DNA of 49,806 bases from Sulfurovum sp. (lineage in GTDB: Bacteria; Campylobacterota; Campylobacteria; Campylobacterales; Sulfurovaceae): the NCBI GenBank assembly GCA_027063305.1, contig JAMORY010000017.1:1-49806 (forward strand). The letters run 5' to 3'. Position numbers and translations under genes: made by a program. Of the stretch, positions 8,845 to 16,279 are shown piece after piece. A model generated the notes under the pieces. The model saw nothing but the letters and a program-made list of their open reading frames with translations. It made no database searches and was not told the DNA's origin. The stretch's first letter is position 1, and each line of letters begins with the position of its first letter.

Positions 8845-11181
8845 ATGGGGCAGTGGAGAGAGTGGGATGTGAATAGATCGGAAGAGATAGATATGAAGGT
8901 GTTGCTTTTATCTTTAATGGAGTATCGCCGTTCTATCTTTTTTGTAGTAGTTGTTACAACGCTGATCTCTGCATATATCGCGTATTTCAAACCTTCCATA
9001 TATAGTGCTGAGACACTTGTTAAGATCACTTCAGAACGGCAAGGATATTATGAAGACTTTTTAATGGTCGCCCCGGTAGGACAGAATGGGGAGATCGATG
9101 ATGATCTTATTGTTTTTAAGAGTAGACCGATAGCAGAGAGAGTACTAAAAAAACTCAACCTTGGTACGCGCTACTATACAAAAAAGCGTTTACGTACGCT
9201 TGAACTCTATAAAAATACACCTTTTACGGTTAGCTATACCTATCTATCCCCAGATATCTATGGGGTCCCTTTTTTAATCGTACCTGTAGATAAGGAGCAT
9301 TTTCGCCTTGAGCTTAAAGAACACCCCTCCAGTATTGTAGATATACTTCTAGCGTATATATTTGAACCATCTTCGGAGAAAACTAAAGGTAAGGTTTATA
9401 CATATGATACGACTATCCAAAATGAGCTTTTTACTCTGCAAGTACATAAAGTATATGATCTTTCCCAAAGAGAGTATTGGTTTACAATGGTCCCCAATGA
9501 GAGAATGGTCAACTTTGTGCAAAGTGGGATCTCCGCCTCGACCATAACGAAGTTTGGAAGTATCGTTTCGTTAAAGTTCTATGATACGGTGCCAAGTCGT
9601 GCGGCAGAGATCATCAATCAGGTGGCAGAAGCGTATATAGAGCAGAATTTGGAACTAAAGTCAAAAGGGGCGAAAAAGCAACTTTACTTTATAGATATGC
9701 AGTTGGATGCGATCAATAAAACATTGAAAGGATCAGCAGAAAAGCTGCAAAAATATAAAGCCACCAACATAGTTGTGAACCTTTCAGAGAAAGCACAGTT
9801 GACAGCCAACAAGTTGAGTGGATATGAGAGTAAGCTCTATACGGTCAATATGCAACTTGAGATAGCAGAGAGTATGTTAATGCATATTATACAGCAGAAG
9901 AGTACGACAATGTTCAGTCTGGACTATGGACAGAGTGATAATGTCGTTATCAATAATCTTTTGGAGAAGATCCAAAAAGCAATGACAAAATATGCGGCAC
10001 TCTCTGCTAAATATACAGAAAAACACCCGGGTGTGATCACATTGAAAAAAGAGTTACGTTTTTTACGAGAGTCTTTGATCAAGACACTTCAAAGCCATAT
10101 TGCAACGCTCAAAAAAGAGAAGATCCATCTTCAACAAGTGATCGAGGAGCAGCAAAGGCGTTTACAGGAAGTACCAAAACAAGAACAGCAGCTTGAGCAA
10201 TTAAGCAGACACTTTATGGTGAATGAAAAGATCTACTCCTATCTGCTTGAAAAAAGAGCAGAGACCGCTATCTTGGCATCTTCAACGATCTCAAATACCC
10301 ATATCGTCCAAAAAGCTTTAGCTCCTTATTATCCTGTTAAACCAAAGCGAAAGCTTTATGTCTTTATTGGCTTTTTGATAGGAATAATATTAGGTGTTCT
10401 TCAAGCACTGATTAGAAACTTTTTGGATAATACCATCAAATCTAATGAGGATATTGAGAAATTAACGGATATACCCATTTATGGGACGTTACCTATTATA
10501 AAAGAGAAGAAAGGGCTTTCTGCCTATATGGAAGCGGTTCGTTCTTTATGGGTCAATCTTGCTTTTGTTCGGGGAAAGGGAAAGAGCAAGGTTGTTTCGA
10601 GCACTTCCAATATTTCGGGAGAAGGGAAGACCTTTACCATATACCATTTAGGAAAGATGATCGCAAAAAGCAGTGAAGATCGTGTTGTGATACTGGATAT
10701 GGATATGCGCAGAGCAACACTGCATAAAAAATTTGGAATAACAAACGATCATATAGGTGCTAGTACGGTTCTTAGCGGTGCACACACCATAAAAGAGGCT
10801 ATTAGACATACAGATATACCAAATCTCGACCTTATTTTAAGTGGTCCTAAAGCGCCTAACCCGACACGCCTTATTATGTCTGATGCATTTGATGATATGC
10901 TGATTGAACTTAGCAAAGAGTATGATCATATTTTAATCGATACACCACCTATCGGGATTGTATCGGATGCGATGAAGATCATGCATGCTTCAGATCTTGT
11001 GTTATTTATTATAAAGGCGGAGTATTCAAAAAAAGAGTTCATTCAAACGATCAACCGCTTAAACAAAAAAGAAGAGATCAACCTGGGGATCGTACTTAAT
11101 GGTGTGGATTACGAGAAGTCCTATTACTATTATGGGTATGGTTACCAATATACTTCAGATGAGTACTATTTGGAGAGGTAG
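8845..11181 (+). CDS. Wzz-type chain-length regulator fused to BY-kinase
   Basis: This 778-aa inner-membrane polysaccharide co-polymerase has a cytoplasmic tyrosine-kinase domain. The first membrane segment is at about residues 30-48, a periplasmic Wzz region with long coiled coils spans about 50-500, and a second membrane segment is at about 508-530. The C-terminal BY-kinase domain has Walker A (SGEGKTFT, near 590), Walker A' (ILDMDMR, near 617) and Walker B (ILIDTPPIG, near 695). It ends in a Tyr-rich tail (KSYYYYGYGYQY) that serves as the autophosphorylation cluster in this family. An ATG at 8893 with GGAAGAG upstream could also be the start, shortening the protein by 16 residues. No wzx, wzy or glycosyltransferase genes are nearby, so its polysaccharide pathway lies elsewhere. 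Confidence 0.9.
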   Translation: MGQWREWDVNRSEEIDMKVLLLSLMEYRRSIFFVVVVTTLISAYIAYFKPSIYSAETLVKITSERQGYYEDFLMVAPVGQNGEIDDDLIVFKSRPIAERVLKKLNLGTRYYTKKRLRTLELYKNTPFTVSYTYLSPDIYGVPFLIVPVDKEHFRLELKEHPSSIVDILLAYIFEPSSEKTKGKVYTYDTTIQNELFTLQVHKVYDLSQREYWFTMVPNERMVNFVQSGISASTITKFGSIVSLKFYDTVPSRAAEIINQVAEAYIEQNLELKSKGAKKQLYFIDMQLDAINKTLKGSAEKLQKYKATNIVVNLSEKAQLTANKLSGYESKLYTVNMQLEIAESMLMHIIQQKSTTMFSLDYGQSDNVVINNLLEKIQKAMTKYAALSAKYTEKHPGVITLKKELRFLRESLIKTLQSHIATLKKEKIHLQQVIEEQQRRLQEVPKQEQQLEQLSRHFMVNEKIYSYLLEKRAETAILASSTISNTHIVQKALAPYYPVKPKRKLYVFIGFLIGIILGVLQALIRNFLDNTIKSNEDIEKLTDIPIYGTLPIIKEKKGLSAYMEAVRSLWVNLAFVRGKGKSKVVSSTSNISGEGKTFTIYHLGKMIAKSSEDRVVILDMDMRRATLHKKFGITNDHIGASTVLSGAHTIKEAIRHTDIPNLDLILSGPKAPNPTRLIMSDAFDDMLIELSKEYDHILIDTPPIGIVSDAMKIMHASDLVLFIIKAEYSKKEFIQTINRLNKKEEINLGIVLNGVDYEKSYYYYGYGYQYTSDEYYLER

Positions 11182-11211
11182 AGACAATAAGTTTATCAGA
11201 TAAGTGTATGG

Positions 11212-11217
11212 TACAAT
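11212..11217 (+). promoter_or_regulatory. Candidate -10 box for the D-B2-kinase operon
   Basis: TACAAT occurs 33 nt before the TTG start of the exporter gene, between it and the BY-kinase stop codon. No clear -35 is visible. Confidence 0.35.
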
Positions 11218-11249
11218 ACGATTTCTAATAAAATGGGGAGGGGATACTT

Positions 11250-13010
11250 TTGGCAATATATACGTATCGTACGCTCTACCAAGAAGTACGTCGCCTACAT
11301 AAGGATTTTTGGAAAACAAATATCTATGGTCTGATAGGAACACTCCTTCTCTTGCCTGTTCCTATTTTTTTCCCCTTTTTGATCGATGAGGTTCTTCTTG
11401 CCCATCCTGGAAAGCTTACACACTACCTCTGGCCATTGACAGGAGGCTCGATATGGGTTATGGTACTTATTGTATTTATCATTGTGATGGGATTGAGGAT
11501 AGTTGCATTTGTTATCAATAATAAAAAAAGTTTTTATGCAACAAAGATATCGCAACATATAGCATATCGTTTAAGGGTACAAATTCTTGAGCATTTAAAA
11601 AGAGTCTCCATGAGAGAGTATGAGGTTTTAAGATCCGGAGCGATCACAACGAAGACGCTACAAGATGTTGAAACACTTGCTTCATTTGCTTCGAGTGCAG
11701 TCACTACAGCATTAAGTGCAGGAGTTATGTTGTTAGGGATCACTATTATTCTGATCTCAATGAATTGGATGTTGGCACTGCTTATTTTATTATTAAATCC
11801 ATTTGTGGTCCTTTTTTCTAAAATTCTGGGACGAAAAGTGGCCAAACTCTTAAAGCAAAAACATGAGGCTTATCAGATCTATCAAGAGATGATACATGAG
11901 ACGATAGAGTTGTTCGTTCAAGTGCGTGCTTCAAATAGAGAAGAGCATTTCTTTGAGTGCTTGAAAACATATGCAAAGAGAATCGAAGAGAGTAGTATAT
12001 CGTTTGGTTATCAAGCGTCTGTAGTAAGAAGTGCGTCCACCTTGATGGTCATGGGTATGACCGATATTGTTCGGGCGTTAGGTATCATTGCCGTTGCATA
12101 TAGCGATCTTACTTTAGGGATGATGATCGCTTTTTTATTTTATCTCTCTACGCTCTCTACACCTATTCAACAACTGATGGGATTGATCTTGCACTATCAA
12201 CGTACAGAGCCTGCACTGGAGAGGATCAATACACTTTTAACATTAGAGCGTGAACCTGATCATCCAACTCAAGTAAACCCCTTTTCCCAAAAAGGAAGTG
12301 TTTCTATTGAAATGAAAGATATCTCTTTTGGTTATCTTGCGGATCATGAGATCCTCCATAGTGTCAGTCTGTATGCATCTGAGGGAGAGACCATTGCATT
12401 AATAGGGAAAAGTGGTAGTGGGAAAACTACATTGGCACAACTTTTAGTCGGCTTCTATCAGCCTTGGAAAGGTCAGATATATTATGGAAGCACACCCATA
12501 ACGTCCATTGGTCTTACATGTGTACGGGAGCATGTATCTTACATGCTTCAACAAACACTTTTTTTTAACGATACGGTACGTATGAACTTGACACTTGAGC
12601 GTGACTTTTCAGATGAGCAGATATGGAAGGCTTTAGAAGAAGCACAATTAGATACATTTGTAGGGGCACTTCCCGAAGGCTTGGATACACGCATAGGAAA
12701 GAATGGGATCCGTCTTTCCGGAGGTCAACGGCAGCGGTTAGCGATCGCTAGACTGATCCTTTCTGATCCTCAAGTCGTTATTTTCGATGAAGCGACATCT
12801 GCTTTGGACAATAGTACGGAATATGCATTATATGAGACATTGGCTCCGTTTCTAAGGGGGCGTACCGTGATCATTATCGCACACCGTACTATGACGATCA
12901 AACAGGCGGATCGTATCTATGTGATCGATAATGGCCATGTTAAAGCAGAGGGTACATACGAGTCGCTTAGTGAAAAAGGGATGATCGTGGAGGATTTTGA
13001 TGTTTCGTAA
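11250..13010 (+). CDS. ABC exporter of the lasso-peptide locus (D protein)
   Basis: This 586-aa half-transporter has the membrane domain (about 1-320) fused to the ATPase (about 345-586). Walker A is GKSGSGKTT (near 386), the signature is LSGGQRQRLAIARL (near 488), and Walker B is VVIFDEATSALD (near 508). There is no N-terminal C39 peptidase, so it does not remove the leader itself. This fits lasso D proteins, which export mature peptide and give self-immunity. The start is TTG, supported by GAGGGG upstream; no in-frame ATG is better placed. It overlaps the B2 gene by 11 nt. MsbA-like lipid export is the main alternative, but the context favours peptide export. Confidence 0.85.
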   Translation: MAIYTYRTLYQEVRRLHKDFWKTNIYGLIGTLLLLPVPIFFPFLIDEVLLAHPGKLTHYLWPLTGGSIWVMVLIVFIIVMGLRIVAFVINNKKSFYATKISQHIAYRLRVQILEHLKRVSMREYEVLRSGAITTKTLQDVETLASFASSAVTTALSAGVMLLGITIILISMNWMLALLILLLNPFVVLFSKILGRKVAKLLKQKHEAYQIYQEMIHETIELFVQVRASNREEHFFECLKTYAKRIEESSISFGYQASVVRSASTLMVMGMTDIVRALGIIAVAYSDLTLGMMIAFLFYLSTLSTPIQQLMGLILHYQRTEPALERINTLLTLEREPDHPTQVNPFSQKGSVSIEMKDISFGYLADHEILHSVSLYASEGETIALIGKSGSGKTTLAQLLVGFYQPWKGQIYYGSTPITSIGLTCVREHVSYMLQQTLFFNDTVRMNLTLERDFSDEQIWKALEEAQLDTFVGALPEGLDTRIGKNGIRLSGGQRQRLAIARLILSDPQVVIFDEATSALDNSTEYALYETLAPFLRGRTVIIIAHRTMTIKQADRIYVIDNGHVKAEGTYESLSEKGMIVEDFDVS

Positions 13011-13473
13011 GCTCAAACGGTTCAGTATGCTTTCCTCGAAGGAGCGGATATTGTTTGTGGAAGCTTATATATATACTGGTATCTACCGTTTATCGTTATT
13101 GGTATTATCCTTTAAGTTCCTAACACGTACGCTTGAGCAGTATAAACCTGGAGAGAAAGTCCCTTCTTTGAGCGGTTTTCAAAAAGATGAAGCGAAGATG
13201 ATCGGAGAAATAGTAGAGAAAGCTGCTATGAACACACCGTGGCAGAGTGCATGTCTTGTACAAGCCTTAAGTGCGCAAAAAATGTTACGGTGCCGTAACA
13301 TCCCCGGTTTTTTTGCACTTGGTGTCAGAAAAGATAAAGATAAGATGAAAGCACATGCCTGGACATTGTGTGATGATATGGTCATTACCGGTAGATTAGG
13401 GTATGAGAGCTTTACGGTCGTCTCTCTTTTTGGTTGGCAGGTATTACACGATAGCAAGCAGGAGAGTACATGA
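13000..13473 (+). CDS. Lasso peptide biosynthesis B2 protein (leader peptidase)
   Basis: This 157-aa protein has a transglutaminase-like cysteine-protease fold that removes the leader peptide before cyclisation. The family hallmark WQSACLVQAL holds the catalytic Cys85. It is followed by KMLRCRNIPGFFALGV and by KAHAWTL with the catalytic His119; an Asp pair at 125-126 supplies the third residue. The ATG at 13000 has GGAGGA at good spacing and is preferred over a TTG one codon earlier. The gene overlaps both neighbours, 11 nt with the exporter gene and 4 nt (ATGA) with the kinase gene, which indicates translational coupling. B1 is not fused here; a separate PqqD-like gene lies at 18767. Confidence 0.9.
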   Translation: MFRKLKRFSMLSSKERILFVEAYIYTGIYRLSLLVLSFKFLTRTLEQYKPGEKVPSLSGFQKDEAKMIGEIVEKAAMNTPWQSACLVQALSAQKMLRCRNIPGFFALGVRKDKDKMKAHAWTLCDDMVITGRLGYESFTVVSLFGWQVLHDSKQEST

Positions 13474-14375
13474 AAAGCAATATACATCAATATACGATCT
13501 TTGGAACGGAGATACGATCAGATATTCCTTTCCCTCTGCAACTTCCTTCTTCATCGCAGACACGGTATATGCTTACACTGTCTTCAGATGTACCCTCTTT
13601 TTTTCATGAAGCGATCAGTTGTGGCTTTTTGCTTTATCGTGCACATGGAAGAAGTGTGAGACTTTACTCCAACAGAGAGTTTGCAGGAGAAAGCTTTAAG
13701 GATCAACCGTGGTGCTATGAAGTTGAAGGAGTGGGATCTTTTTATTGGAAAGGAGGGGGGGGAAGTATCTATTATGATTTTGGAGAAAGTCCAGATACGC
13801 ATCTTCTCTCTTTTTGGTTCATTCACCTTATGTTACCGTTCTTCTTCGCACTTGAAAAGAGATATGAGATGTTCCATGGAGGAGCGGTTCTGATAGAGGG
13901 GAAAGCCGTTATGTTCTGTGCCCCCTCCATGGGTGGTAAATCTACAATGACAGACTATTTTATTCAAAAGGAACATACGCTTATCTCTGATGACAAGATT
14001 CCTATGATCGTAGAAAATGGACAATTCATGCTTACGGGAAGTCACCCTTATCATCGTCCTTACCGTAAGTTTGAAGATCTGGGATATCGAGTATCTGACT
14101 TCCTTGATAGCTATCTACCACTTCATGCCATGTACATTTTGGAAAAAAGTGAACATAATGCCCCGATAACGATAGAAGAGGTAAGAGGGTTTGGAAAATT
14201 CAATGCGATGCTCCCTCATTATCTATTCTCTTTTCCTTCCCAAAAACAGTATAGAATGACCTGTCTTTCGAAGTTATTAAATAAAATCCGCGTATTTAGA
14301 GTCTATCGGCCTTGGAATATTTCACGTCTTTCTGAGGTATATACATCAATTGTTGAACATAGTAAAACTCTTTGA
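13470..14375 (+). CDS. HprK-like tailoring kinase 1 (contains G8 tract)
   Basis: This 301-aa protein belongs to the HPr-kinase-like P-loop proteins found in RiPP clusters. The P-loop APSMGGKST lies at about residues 150-158, and LISDDKIP about 20 residues later is the acidic strand. In paeninodin-type clusters such a kinase phosphorylates the C-terminal Ser of the precursor, and the precursor here ends in Ser. A run of eight G at 13755-13762 encodes part of KGGGGS near residue 97; losing or gaining one G would break the frame. The paralogue at 17755-18651 has no such run at the aligned site. Expression is coupled to B2 through an ATGA overlap. Confidence 0.82.
   Translation: MKSNIHQYTIFGTEIRSDIPFPLQLPSSSQTRYMLTLSSDVPSFFHEAISCGFLLYRAHGRSVRLYSNREFAGESFKDQPWCYEVEGVGSFYWKGGGGSIYYDFGESPDTHLLSFWFIHLMLPFFFALEKRYEMFHGGAVLIEGKAVMFCAPSMGGKSTMTDYFIQKEHTLISDDKIPMIVENGQFMLTGSHPYHRPYRKFEDLGYRVSDFLDSYLPLHAMYILEKSEHNAPITIEEVRGFGKFNAMLPHYLFSFPSQKQYRMTCLSKLLNKIRVFRVYRPWNISRLSEVYTSIVEHSKTL
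13755..13762 (+). repeat. G8 homopolymer inside the kinase gene
   Basis: Eight consecutive G form codons for Gly in the kinase at 13470-14375. Poly-G tracts of this kind are the known contingency-locus switches of Campylobacter and Helicobacter. Eight is at the low end of the lengths usually reported as variable. Confidence 0.85.
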
Positions 14376-14419
14376 CTTCTTATATTTAATTTCATGAAAA
14401 TCATTAAAAGATTTTATTT

Positions 14420-14453
14420 TTGATATATTTTAATGATATTCTTCTGGTAATAT
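14420..14453 (+). promoter_or_regulatory. Possible promoter before the tandem riboswitches
   Basis: A TTGATA-like element (14420) and a TGGTAATAT extended -10-like element (about 14445-14453) lie between the kinase gene and aptamer 1. Their spacing of 22 nt is too long for a classical sigma-70 pair, so only the extended -10 may count. The stretch 14376-14526 contains no gene. A small AAGGA/TCCTT hairpin is visible near 14475-14493. Confidence 0.3.
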
Positions 14454-14526
14454 ACATGCATAAACGCTACAAAGGAAGGGGGGAGTCCTTACTTTGATGC
14501 GTCTCTGGTTGATGTTTTCAAACAGA

Positions 14527-14599
14527 AATGCCAAACCCGTTGTGAAGCGGGGACGGAAAGCCACGGGTCTCAGGGGGGAGACAGCCGGGTTGCCTCATT
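14527..14599 (+). ncRNA. Cyclic di-GMP-I (GEMM-I) riboswitch aptamer, copy 1
   Basis: The element opens with GCCAAACC, followed by a hairpin with arms CCCGTT and AGCGGG around the GNRA loop GTGA. Next come the conserved GACGGAAAGCC core and a second stem, and it ends GCCGGGTTGCC. AATG at 14527-14530 can pair with CATT at 14596-14599 as P1. This order matches the c-di-GMP-I class, including the tetraloop that docks into the second stem. The G in GCCAAA fits c-di-GMP preference over the cGAMP-selective variant, though this is not proof. The expression platform could not be assigned. Confidence 0.9.
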
Positions 14600-14619
14600 G
14601 TTCAACTTTTACATTTCAG

Positions 14620-14690
14620 AAAAGCCAAACTTGATGCGAATCAGGGACGGAAAGCTACGGGTCTCAAGCAGACGGCCGGGTTGCCTCAAT
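14620..14690 (+). ncRNA. Cyclic di-GMP-I (GEMM-I) riboswitch aptamer, copy 2
   Basis: This is a second complete aptamer about 20 nt after the first: GCCAAAC, arms CTTGAT and ATCAGG around the GNRA loop GCGA, the core GGACGGAAAGC, a GTCT/AGAC-closed second stem and GGCCGGGTTGCC. The two copies differ in the stems but keep pairing, so both are probably functional. It ends about 34 nt before the ATG at 14724, close enough to influence translation initiation. No T-tract terminator lies between it and the gene. Confidence 0.9.
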
Positions 14691-14723
14691 CATAGAACAT
14701 TCAATAAACAAAGGAAGAATGGA

Positions 14724-16145
14724 ATGAATAGAAAAGTCTTTTTAAGTCTGGTTGCAAGTATGGTTGTCGCAGGAACACAAGCAAATGCATTTGGATTTGG
14801 TGGTATGAGTGGTAACAACTCTACAACTACTAGTGGTACTACAGGTAACATGGCTGGTGCTTCAAATGGTATGGGAGGAAGTGTTCAGTATGGTATGAAT
14901 GCAAACGGAGGCTATATCTGTATAGATGGTTTCAGCCCTATGGGTGGTGGAAGCATGGCGATGAGTTATGGTTCTGCTAGTGGATGTGGTGCAGATGACT
15001 TTGACTTCTACTACAAAACATTTGGTGGGTTTATAGAAGAGAGTTCAGAGTATAACTCTCCAAATATGCATCCAGGTAAAGATGATACAACTCAGGATGG
15101 TTTCTGGTGGAGAGAGGGTAAATTCTCTGCAAATGTTTACTATGGTGATATGGAAAATGACGGTAAAAGATACGCCGATGATCCAAACGGGGCATACCCA
15201 GCATGGACTTGGGGACACCCTGAAAAAGCACCATTTGTAAGTGAAGATGGTGCAGGTGATGATATAGGTGGTTCTAACGGTATAGGACTTGGTGGATTTG
15301 GTATGGGTGAAGGAAACAAACTCAAAGCTGGTGATACAGATACATTTTATCCACTTAACTTCATAGAAGTGAACAACTACAAAAATAGCTTTGTTGGTAC
15401 ACACTCTTCAGATGTAAGCTGGAATGTAGCTATCTATGACAAAGACCACAATGAAGTGTTCAAGAAGAACTATACTACTACTATGTATTATTGGGAAACA
15501 ATTAACTTCCAAAGAGATAGCTGGGGGCTGATCTGTCCAAGAAGCAGTGTTGATGCAGGTGAAGTGGTAAATGATCTTGCTTATGATACTGCGGTACATG
15601 AAAATATCTTAAGTGGATGGCCAGCATATGGTCTGGATATTGATTTTAAAGGTGATGGTGTTACTGATGCTGTTGCTTGTGCGGATGCAATGAAGATCAA
15701 AGATACTAGTATGACAGATACATTTACTGTAAGTAAAAAGATGATGGGTATGACTATCCCTGGTAGTGAGAAAGAGTATCAGCTTAGCTTTGATGGTCCA
15801 TACATCTATGATGCTAGCAAAGAGGGATGTCCAGCAGTAAATGAACAAGGATTACCAAATACAACAGACAAATGGCCAGCAGAGTGTTTCCAAAAAGTTG
15901 ATACTATCTGGACAGATGAAGAGAGTAAAACTAGAGCATTTATGCGTATGAGTGTTACAGAGGTAGAAGATGACAACTGTGGTATCAAGATGCCTGAAAT
16001 GCCTTGTAATATGGAGCTTCCTATGGAAGAAAAAGTAAAATCAACTATTAATAATATGATGCAAAAATGTAATACTACATTAGAACAAGCACAACAAGCT
16101 GTAGAAGATGCACAAGATTGTGATATGCCTGAATTGAGAGGATAA
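14724..16145 (+). CDS. Large secreted protein of unknown function, riboswitch-controlled
   Basis: The start was set at the ATG at 14724, where AAAGGAAG lies upstream and a Sec signal begins: MNRKVFLSLVASMVVAGTQA, with likely cleavage after NA at residue 22. An open frame extends upstream, but only by reading through aptamer 2. The mature protein (about 451 aa) starts with a Gly/Met/Ser/Thr-rich low-complexity stretch (residues about 23-90). It continues as an acidic, aromatic-rich region with scattered Cys (among others CGADDFDFYY, WGLICPRSS, CADAMKIKD) and ends in a Cys-containing helical tail. I do not recognise a family. Its stop codon is 6 nt before the precursor gene, whose ribosome site lies inside this gene, so the two are surely co-transcribed. 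It could be a matrix or surface protein. Confidence 0.85.
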   Translation: MNRKVFLSLVASMVVAGTQANAFGFGGMSGNNSTTTSGTTGNMAGASNGMGGSVQYGMNANGGYICIDGFSPMGGGSMAMSYGSASGCGADDFDFYYKTFGGFIEESSEYNSPNMHPGKDDTTQDGFWWREGKFSANVYYGDMENDGKRYADDPNGAYPAWTWGHPEKAPFVSEDGAGDDIGGSNGIGLGGFGMGEGNKLKAGDTDTFYPLNFIEVNNYKNSFVGTHSSDVSWNVAIYDKDHNEVFKKNYTTTMYYWETINFQRDSWGLICPRSSVDAGEVVNDLAYDTAVHENILSGWPAYGLDIDFKGDGVTDAVACADAMKIKDTSMTDTFTVSKKMMGMTIPGSEKEYQLSFDGPYIYDASKEGCPAVNEQGLPNTTDKWPAECFQKVDTIWTDEESKTRAFMRMSVTEVEDDNCGIKMPEMPCNMELPMEEKVKSTINNMMQKCNTTLEQAQQAVEDAQDCDMPELRG

Positions 16146-16151
16146 GTAAAA

Positions 16152-16277
16152 ATGGAAGAAGTTAAAAAGTCGTATAATACACCAAAACTAAATAAAATAG
16201 ATGTAAGACTGCATACCCTTGGTGGTGGGGAAGTTAATACGGATAGTGAAGGCCTTGAGGGTGGTACAGCGAGCTAA
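16152..16277 (+). CDS. Lasso peptide precursor (A)
   Basis: This 41-aa gene has the ribosome site GAGGATAAG 6 nt upstream. The leader (residues 1-23) contains YNTPKL (8-13), an exact YxxPxL motif recognised by the B1 RiPP-recognition element, and has Thr at position -2 before the predicted cleavage site (HTL|GGG). The predicted core is GGGEVNTDSEGLEGGTAS, 18 residues. Gly1 would be the amine and Asp8 the acceptor, giving an 8-residue macrolactam ring. The tail lacks bulky aromatic plug residues, so a stable threaded fold is not assured. The C-terminal Ser matches the two HprK-like kinases. Cyclase gene C starts 2 nt after the stop codon. Confidence 0.88.
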   Translation: MEEVKKSYNTPKLNKIDVRLHTLGGGEVNTDSEGLEGGTAS

Positions 16278-16279
16278 TA

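Noticed and set aside
14508-14634. Short frame reading through aptamer 1
   Set aside because: Its codons coincide with the conserved riboswitch core, so the openness is a by-product of the RNA sequence.
14598-14723. 42-residue N-terminal extension of the secreted protein
   Set aside because: It would be translated through aptamer 2 and would bury the signal peptide; the ATG at 14724 has a good ribosome site.
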